Notes under the pieces: generated by a model
What the model saw: only the letters and a program-made list of their open reading frames with translations
Databases searched by the model: none
What the model was told of the DNA's origin: nothing
Shown here: one piece after another, positions 5,498 to 9,433 of the stretch
How positions within the stretch are numbered: position 1 is the first letter of the stretch
How the letters are laid out: each line of letters opens with the position of its first letter
Source of the DNA: Paludibacteraceae bacterium
GTDB lineage: Bacteria; Bacteroidota; Bacteroidia; Bacteroidales; Paludibacteraceae
Length of the DNA stretch: 9,433 nt
Direction of reading: 5' to 3'
Assembly: GCA_017550055.1 (NCBI GenBank)
Contig: JAFYMM010000312.1
Location: 1 to 9,433 of the forward strand
Position numbers and translations under genes: made by a program

Positions 5498-7273
5498 TTA
5501 AAAACTAATATTTTGAAGCTTCATTTGTAACGGAAAGTTTAACATCTCATTTACCTTTATTGCTTTTTCTGATATTCCTTGCTTTTTCTCTGGCGATTTT
5601 AAATAACCACCATATCTATCATCATAAAAAATGTTACGCTCGATATATGGTGCCATTTCATATGGTTCTACTAAAATTTCTCGCATCTCTCCAGTTTCTT
5701 CATCATATACATCTTCTGTCAATAGGCCATAAGGTGTGTCAGCAAAAAATCTCAAACCAAGTTGCATAAACGAAACATACATATTTGAATATCCATCGCT
5801 TGTTATTTCCTTTTCAACTTCAAAACTACCTGATAGAACCAAACCTGCTAGATTAATATCGTTTTTTTCTGTATCCCAATAATAGACATACGACGACTTA
5901 TCTCTCATAAACAATTTTTTCATCTCATCAACACTGCCATCAACCGTATCTGACAAAAGTAACGACTCATAATATCTACAATAATAATAAGAATCAAAAA
6001 ACGACGTAGAGGCTTTGTTTGGAAAAAAATATTTTTCTCCTTCATATTCTTGTAAATAACTATATTCATCATATACATTAACAAATTGATAATAATCAGA
6101 TAAATAATACATTAAGCCATCATACAGACATGCTGTTCGTACCAAAATAAAATAATCTTTTCCTGAAACTGTTTGATGTTCTGCATCCCAAACCAATTTA
6201 TCGCCCAAAATCCACATATCAATTTCACGAATCACATCATTTTCTCCATCTCCTGTACAATCATAGCCCAAAGGTAATTCACGTAAATTATCCCTATACA
6301 ACACATTATGGAAACGCACAGTCATAGGATCCGTTTCTGAAACAATAACTCGAATTGTATCACACTCATCCGTACCTGCAAGTCTAACAATAACATCGGC
6401 TTTCCCTACCCCAACGCCTATCATATAATTATCAAAATACACACCTTTTCTATCAACAAACATAACCACATCCTCATTGGTTGACTCCCATTCCAATTCA
6501 TAATACAGATCCTCTGAAAAATTATCATTCTTAAAACCTACTCGCAAATATTTAGTCCCTTTTAGACCCATTCTCATTACATCTTGTTCGCTCTCATTGC
6601 GTGGAGTAACATACAACCCTGGATGCTCTACATTCACAACTGTAGATGCCGAAACATCTGTCCCTTTCAAAGTTGCAGTAATAACAGTCTGACCTAAAGC
6701 CAATGCTGTAATTCTGCCATTTTCATCTATTGTTGCAATTGTTTCGTCCGACGATTTCCACTCTAAGTTTTCTTCACATAACATACAATAAGGATTTGAC
6801 CTAAAATAAGAAGACATCAAATTTGAACTCTGCTTTGGTGCAAAATAAAAGTCAATAGGCCAATAAAATTCACCACTATAACTTTTTACAATCACTTTAC
6901 ACGTTCTCACGATATCCGTACCCAACATTTTCACTGTAACTGTAGCTTCACCTACACCTCGCGAAATAAGATAACCGTCATACGACACTGTTACAACACT
7001 CTCATCGCTCGATGTATATTCTAACACTCCATAAGAATTCTTAGGCACAAACTCCACATGAATCCATTTTCTCGCATTTTGAAAATCTCCATAATACTCC
7101 ATCTCGATAGTATCATTTAGAAGTTTGAAATCTTCAACCTTATAGAACGTAATTCTATCCACTTCATCAATGTTTTTTCTATACACCACTACTCCATCTT
7201 TCCATATCAAGACCTGAGCAAACATCATTGTACTAAAAAACAATGATATACAAAACAAAAATATCTTTTTCAT
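5498..7273 (-). CDS. Secreted protein with three bacterial Ig-like (Big_2-type) domains
   Basis: 591 aa. The signal peptide MKKIFLFCIS-LFFSTMMFAQ ends after residue 20, followed by a VLIWKDGVVVYRKNIDEVDR-ITF module (21-43) like that of its neighbours. Three Ig-like repeats follow at about 48-130, 139-216 and 218-312. Each has the Big_2 hallmarks: a W/Y..S.(D/N)E segment (YTSSDESVVTV, WKSSDETIATI, WESTNEDVVMF), a central G, and a G.(A/T).V.V.L.GTD ending. Residues 313-591 match nothing I can name; they are Tyr-rich and contain DCTGDGEND (338-346), a DxTxDGxxD pattern that could bind calcium. There is no T9SS sorting domain. Ig-like domains usually act as spacers or in binding and adhesion at the surface. 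The gene begins 6 bp after the stop of the 170-aa gene; an AAGGA about 10 bp before the ATG, inside that gene's end, is a plausible ribosome binding site. Confidence 0.87.
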   Translation of the reverse strand: MKKIFLFCISLFFSTMMFAQVLIWKDGVVVYRKNIDEVDRITFYKVEDFKLLNDTIEMEYYGDFQNARKWIHVEFVPKNSYGVLEYTSSDESVVTVSYDGYLISRGVGEATVTVKMLGTDIVRTCKVIVKSYSGEFYWPIDFYFAPKQSSNLMSSYFRSNPYCMLCEENLEWKSSDETIATIDENGRITALALGQTVITATLKGTDVSASTVVNVEHPGLYVTPRNESEQDVMRMGLKGTKYLRVGFKNDNFSEDLYYELEWESTNEDVVMFVDRKGVYFDNYMIGVGVGKADVIVRLAGTDECDTIRVIVSETDPMTVRFHNVLYRDNLRELPLGYDCTGDGENDVIREIDMWILGDKLVWDAEHQTVSGKDYFILVRTACLYDGLMYYLSDYYQFVNVYDEYSYLQEYEGEKYFFPNKASTSFFDSYYYCRYYESLLLSDTVDGSVDEMKKLFMRDKSSYVYYWDTEKNDINLAGLVLSGSFEVEKEITSDGYSNMYVSFMQLGLRFFADTPYGLLTEDVYDEETGEMREILVEPYEMAPYIERNIFYDDRYGGYLKSPEKKQGISEKAIKVNEMLNFPLQMKLQNISF

Positions 7274-7277
7274 AATA
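7257..7277 (-). repeat. 21-bp identical leader block, copy 2 (start of the 591-aa gene)
   Basis: Identical over 21 bases to 5460-5480, again spanning four bases upstream of the ATG (7273) and the MKKIF codons. After this block the two genes diverge, apart from the shared N-terminal module pattern. Confidence 0.8.
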
Positions 7278-7279
7278 CA

Positions 7280-7792
7280 TTATTCCTTAATAAATTTAAC
7301 AATATTATCCCCCGATTGAATCAAATACGAACCAACCGCAAGGTCGCTGACATTAACCAATGTTACTTCAGACTCTACATTCTGCTCTTTCACAAAAACA
7401 CCATCCACGGTATATACACGCAACACATCGCCTACTTGCATGCCCTGTACAAATAATTCATCCATAGTTGGATTTGGATATACCACCATAGACATATCAG
7501 CGATGTTATCAACTTTGGTTCTTTCGTCTAAATCCGATAAAACCACTTTTTTCACATCGCCAATCGAAGCTTTGTACAATAAATTGCCACTTTTGTCCCG
7601 AACAATCATCTCTTTTCCATCCAACTCTAAGTAGCCCAACCTCGTCAGTTCATACTTTTGTTTTTGAGCAGAAAAATACTCAATGGTTATCGAATTTGTT
7701 TTTGCTGCAAATCCAACAACCGACACCGCAACAAAACACATACACAATGCGCTTCGTCGCAACATGGTTTTCAATAATAAATGGTTTTCCAT
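7280..7792 (-). CDS. Small secreted protein with T9SS type A sorting domain
   Basis: 170 aa and first in the operon. The signal peptide is either from M1 (MENHLLLKT-MLRRSALCMC) or from the internal ATG at 7765 (M10); both lead to the hydrophobic VAVSVVGFAA and likely cleavage after residue 30. The M10 start gives a more typical n-region (MLRR). The mature middle (about 34-95) contains two strand-turn-strand units, the second (MIVRDKSGNLLYKASIGDVK, then KVV) resembling the D.ITF module of the next two proteins. Residues 99-170 are a T9SS C-terminal sorting domain: VVYPNPTMDELFV, RVYTVDGVFVKEQ, VSDLAVGSYLI and the terminal KFIKE. Such domains direct passage through the type IX pore and attachment to the cell surface, after which they are usually removed. 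Only about 70 mature residues remain outside the sorting domain, so it is probably a small structural or adaptor component. No enzyme motif is visible. Confidence 0.87.
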   Translation of the reverse strand: MENHLLLKTMLRRSALCMCFVAVSVVGFAAKTNSITIEYFSAQKQKYELTRLGYLELDGKEMIVRDKSGNLLYKASIGDVKKVVLSDLDERTKVDNIADMSMVVYPNPTMDELFVQGMQVGDVLRVYTVDGVFVKEQNVESEVTLVNVSDLAVGSYLIQSGDNIVKFIKE

Positions 7793-7848
7793 AAATCTGG
7801 TTTTAAAAAAATTCTACCTACTCTCTTAAGGGATTTTCGGCTTATTCC

Positions 7849-7879
7849 CAAAATATTTTTCACCTCAAAAAAATACAAA
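7849..7879 (-). promoter_or_regulatory. Weak candidate promoter for the five-gene operon
   Basis: On the minus strand, TTTG (7879-7876) is followed by 19 bp and ATATTTTG (7856-7849). The -33 match is exact but the -7 box departs from TAnnTTTG at the first two bases. It lies 56 bp before the ATG at 7792 and just downstream of the three GAAGGTA boxes. The region is T-rich, so a chance match is possible. Confidence 0.27.
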
Positions 7880-7894
7880 AATCATACCACGCCC

Positions 7895-7960
7895 ACCTTA
7901 CCCTGTAGCTACCTTCTTCATAGGATAACCATACCTTCTAAGATAGTGAACCCTACCTTC
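7895..7960. repeat. 22-bp-pitch TACCTTC box array upstream of the operon
   Basis: TACCTTC (GAAGGTA on the coding strand) occurs at 7910-7916, 7932-7938 and 7954-7960, exactly 22 bp apart. The two right-hand units also share ATAG and AACC between the boxes; the leftmost unit shares little beyond the box. The middle unit belongs to the 24-bp sequence found inverted at 219-242. The array sits between the terminator of the upstream receptor gene and the operon's promoter candidate, so it could be an operator array or a decayed minisatellite. Confidence 0.65.
7916..7939 (-). repeat. 24-bp long-range inverted repeat, right copy
   Basis: Exact reverse complement of 219-242 over 24 bases. It covers the middle TACCTTC box of the 22-bp-pitch array. 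Together the two copies bracket the thioesterase gene and the whole five-gene operon. Confidence 0.85.
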
Positions 7961-8002
7961 AAGCAAGAAGACTGACATTCTCGACCAAAATATCACAACA
8001 AA

Positions 8003-8045
8003 AAAAAGACAAGAAATATTTATAAAAAATAAATCTTGTCTTTTT
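8003..8045 (-). terminator. Intrinsic terminator after the upstream TonB-dependent receptor gene
   Basis: AAAAAGACAAGA (8003-8014) and TCTTGTCTTTTT (8034-8045) form a perfect 12-bp stem with a 19-base AT-rich loop. On the minus strand the stem ends in a run of eight T (8007-8000). It begins 21 bp after the stop codon of the receptor gene at 8067. The T run on the other side (8041-8045) means it could work in both directions, but no plus-strand gene is seen. It separates the upstream receptor from the five-gene operon. Confidence 0.82.
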
Positions 8046-8066
8046 AATTTTATGTCTTATCTCCAC

Positions 8067-9433
8067 CTAAAACCCTACCGACACTCTGAAATTAACCATA
8101 AATCCGGTCAAGTAGTTCGGCACAGCATATTGCCCATTGTAAATATCCGTAACCCAATAATACGAGTTTACATTCTTGATATTAAACAAATTAAACAATT
8201 CAAGACTGAGCCATATATTTTTCACTGGGTCGAGTTTACGCATCCAATCCTCGCGCCCTTGCACGAATCCTCTCGACGCTCCTATATCCACACGGTTATA
8301 TGCCTTAGTGCGCAACACTGCCTGATAACGCTCCGAATGTGGTGGCCCAAATGGCAATCCGTCCGACCACACCAATTTCAAATGCACCTTATACTCGGGG
8401 TGATTTGGTATATAGTCTTGAAAGAAAAACGAAATATTATATCTCTGCTCGTTTGGTCGCGAAATATAGCCGGGATACACCTCTCCAAGATAGTTACCAA
8501 CATTGCTATATGCTGAATAGTGGTCATTTAAGATATCTTCTCGCGAACGCATCCATGAGAACGAAATCCACGAGTCAGTACCTGGCACAAACTCTCCAAA
8601 CAATTTCACATCAACCCCTGCGGTATAAGCAACTGCGTCATTCTCACCCGAATAGCGCACTCTCACGTTATCTACATAGTAACTTATCACTCTGTCCGAT
8701 GGCTTATAATATGCCTCAAGTGTCAATTTAAACGGACGATTCCATGCTCTGAAGAAATAGTCCATTCCAAACACGGCATGCAACGAGCGTTGTGCTTTAA
8801 TATTCTCATTAAGAGCCACATAATTATTACCATACTCATCTGTCTGCTCTGTGCGCAACTCTTTGTAGAATGGTGCTTGATGATACACCCCTGCCGAAAG
8901 TCTAAAGTTCAAATCTGCCTTCCAATTCGGAAAAAAGGCAACTGTTGCACGTGGCGACACCAAAAATTCATTGTTAAACGACCAATAATTTGCTCTCACA
9001 CCTGCCGTAAACGCCCATGTTCCGTGATCAGCATGATGCTTATATGTATCTTGAATATAGGCTTGTAATCGATTAGAATACAAATCTACATTCGAATACA
9101 AATTATATATTATCTCTACCTGCTCAGGATTTACAGGCAATGTATAACCTGCAGAATCCCTACTCTCCCACTCGCTTATGCGATCCAACACGATTTCCCT
9201 CTGATAATTCACGCCCCACTGCAAATCATTGTTAGGCAACCTCCACGAACCTATATGCCCTATATTTATCACAGTAGCACTCAATCTATTACGCGCATGC
9301 TCATGATACATACCCGTACCTAACGACCCAGTCGGCGTCTCATTCTCCTCTTGAGCACCACCACTAATATCAAGTGCCGACAACCAATATTCTCCCGTAA
9401 TATCGTATGTCTCTTGCTCGTTGGTATTGAATG
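8067..9433 (-). CDS. TonB-dependent receptor, C-terminal part (5' end outside the window)
   Basis: The frame is open from the right edge to a TAG at 8067, giving 454 complete codons of a longer protein; the visible part starts FNTNEQETYDITGEYW. The signal peptide and plug domain lie beyond the window, so a TTG at 9383 should not be taken as the start. The fragment is a run of outer-membrane barrel strands with typical receptor segments: SAGVYHQAPFYKE, a conserved LTLEAYYKPSDRVISYY, RPNEQRYNISFFFQDYIP, LVWSDGLPFGPP, AYNRVDIGASR and LSLELFNLFNIKNVNSYYW, ending in FRVSVGF with a terminal Phe. It shows no close similarity to the operon's own receptor beyond shared barrel style and is separated from it by a terminator. 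The substrate is unknown; no SusD or DUF4249 gene follows it directly. Confidence 0.9.
   Translation of the reverse strand, partial: FNTNEQETYDITGEYWLSALDISGGAQEENETPTGSLGTGMYHEHARNRLSATVINIGHIGSWRLPNNDLQWGVNYQREIVLDRISEWESRDSAGYTLPVNPEQVEIIYNLYSNVDLYSNRLQAYIQDTYKHHADHGTWAFTAGVRANYWSFNNEFLVSPRATVAFFPNWKADLNFRLSAGVYHQAPFYKELRTEQTDEYGNNYVALNENIKAQRSLHAVFGMDYFFRAWNRPFKLTLEAYYKPSDRVISYYVDNVRVRYSGENDAVAYTAGVDVKLFGEFVPGTDSWISFSWMRSREDILNDHYSAYSNVGNYLGEVYPGYISRPNEQRYNISFFFQDYIPNHPEYKVHLKLVWSDGLPFGPPHSERYQAVLRTKAYNRVDIGASRGFVQGREDWMRKLDPVKNIWLSLELFNLFNIKNVNSYYWVTDIYNGQYAVPNYLTGFMVNFRVSVGF

Noticed and set aside
857..7792. Polysaccharide-utilisation locus (SusC/SusD type)
   Set aside because: No SusD homologue, glycoside hydrolase, or sensor/regulator is encoded; the receptor partner is DUF4249.
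219..7939. Transposon bounded by the 24-bp inverted repeats
   Set aside because: No transposase or integrase lies between the repeats and no target-site duplication is evident; the repeats belong to local arrays.
8052..8731. Plus-strand open frames (154 and 130 aa) opposite the right-edge receptor gene
   Set aside because: They are antisense to a well-supported receptor coding region, with sequence that looks random and no promoter.
8067..9383. A complete 438-aa receptor starting at a TTG (9383)
   Set aside because: The frame stays open to the window edge with receptor-like sequence, so the gene is cut by the window rather than starting there.

Overview
The window looks like a chromosomal fragment from a member of the Bacteroidales (phylum Bacteroidota). 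The pointers are two TonB-dependent outer-membrane receptors, a DUF4249 lipoprotein beside one of them, a type IX secretion (T9SS) C-terminal sorting domain, and Bacteroidota-type promoters (TTTG, about 20 bp, TAnnTTTG). Start codons sit behind AT-rich leaders, mostly without a clear Shine-Dalgarno. A T9SS signal with moderate-to-low GC would fit an uncultured gut-type Bacteroidales, but the species cannot be fixed from this sequence. All recognised genes are on the minus strand, so the window reads from right to left.

Right edge (8067-9433): the C-terminal part of a TonB-dependent receptor whose 5' part lies outside the window. It ends in the beta-barrel C-terminal Phe and is followed by a strong intrinsic terminator (8003-8045). 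Next is a 274-bp gap (7793-8066) with short TACCTTC boxes at an exact 22-bp pitch and a weak promoter candidate.

Centre (857-7792): a tight five-gene operon for cell-envelope proteins. In order of transcription: a 170-aa protein with a T9SS sorting domain; a 591-aa secreted protein with three bacterial Ig-like (Big_2-type) domains; a 561-aa secreted protein of unknown family; a 677-aa TonB-dependent receptor; and a 299-aa DUF4249 lipoprotein. Gaps are 6 bp, 21 bp, 1 bp and a 1-nt stop/start overlap. The first three proteins share a short N-terminal motif (a strand, a turn with Gly, a strand, then a D.ITF-like ending), and the two large ones share 21 identical bases across their start codons. 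The best reading is a surface assembly in which the receptor/DUF4249 pair handles an unknown ligand and the three secreted proteins act with it outside the cell. The ligand cannot be read from the sequence.

Left (1-856): a 203-bp gap (654-856) holds CACGGA repeats and a textbook Bacteroidota promoter for a FlK-type hotdog thioesterase (285-653). A 226-bp gap (59-284) follows, carrying an 11-bp-period repeat array and a C9 tract. At the left edge are the first 19 codons of a gene that begins with a signal peptide. A perfect 24-bp sequence in this gap recurs in inverted orientation about 7.7 kb away, in the gap upstream of the operon. No gene-free stretch exceeds 300 bp. No tRNA, rRNA, CRISPR array or insertion sequence was seen.
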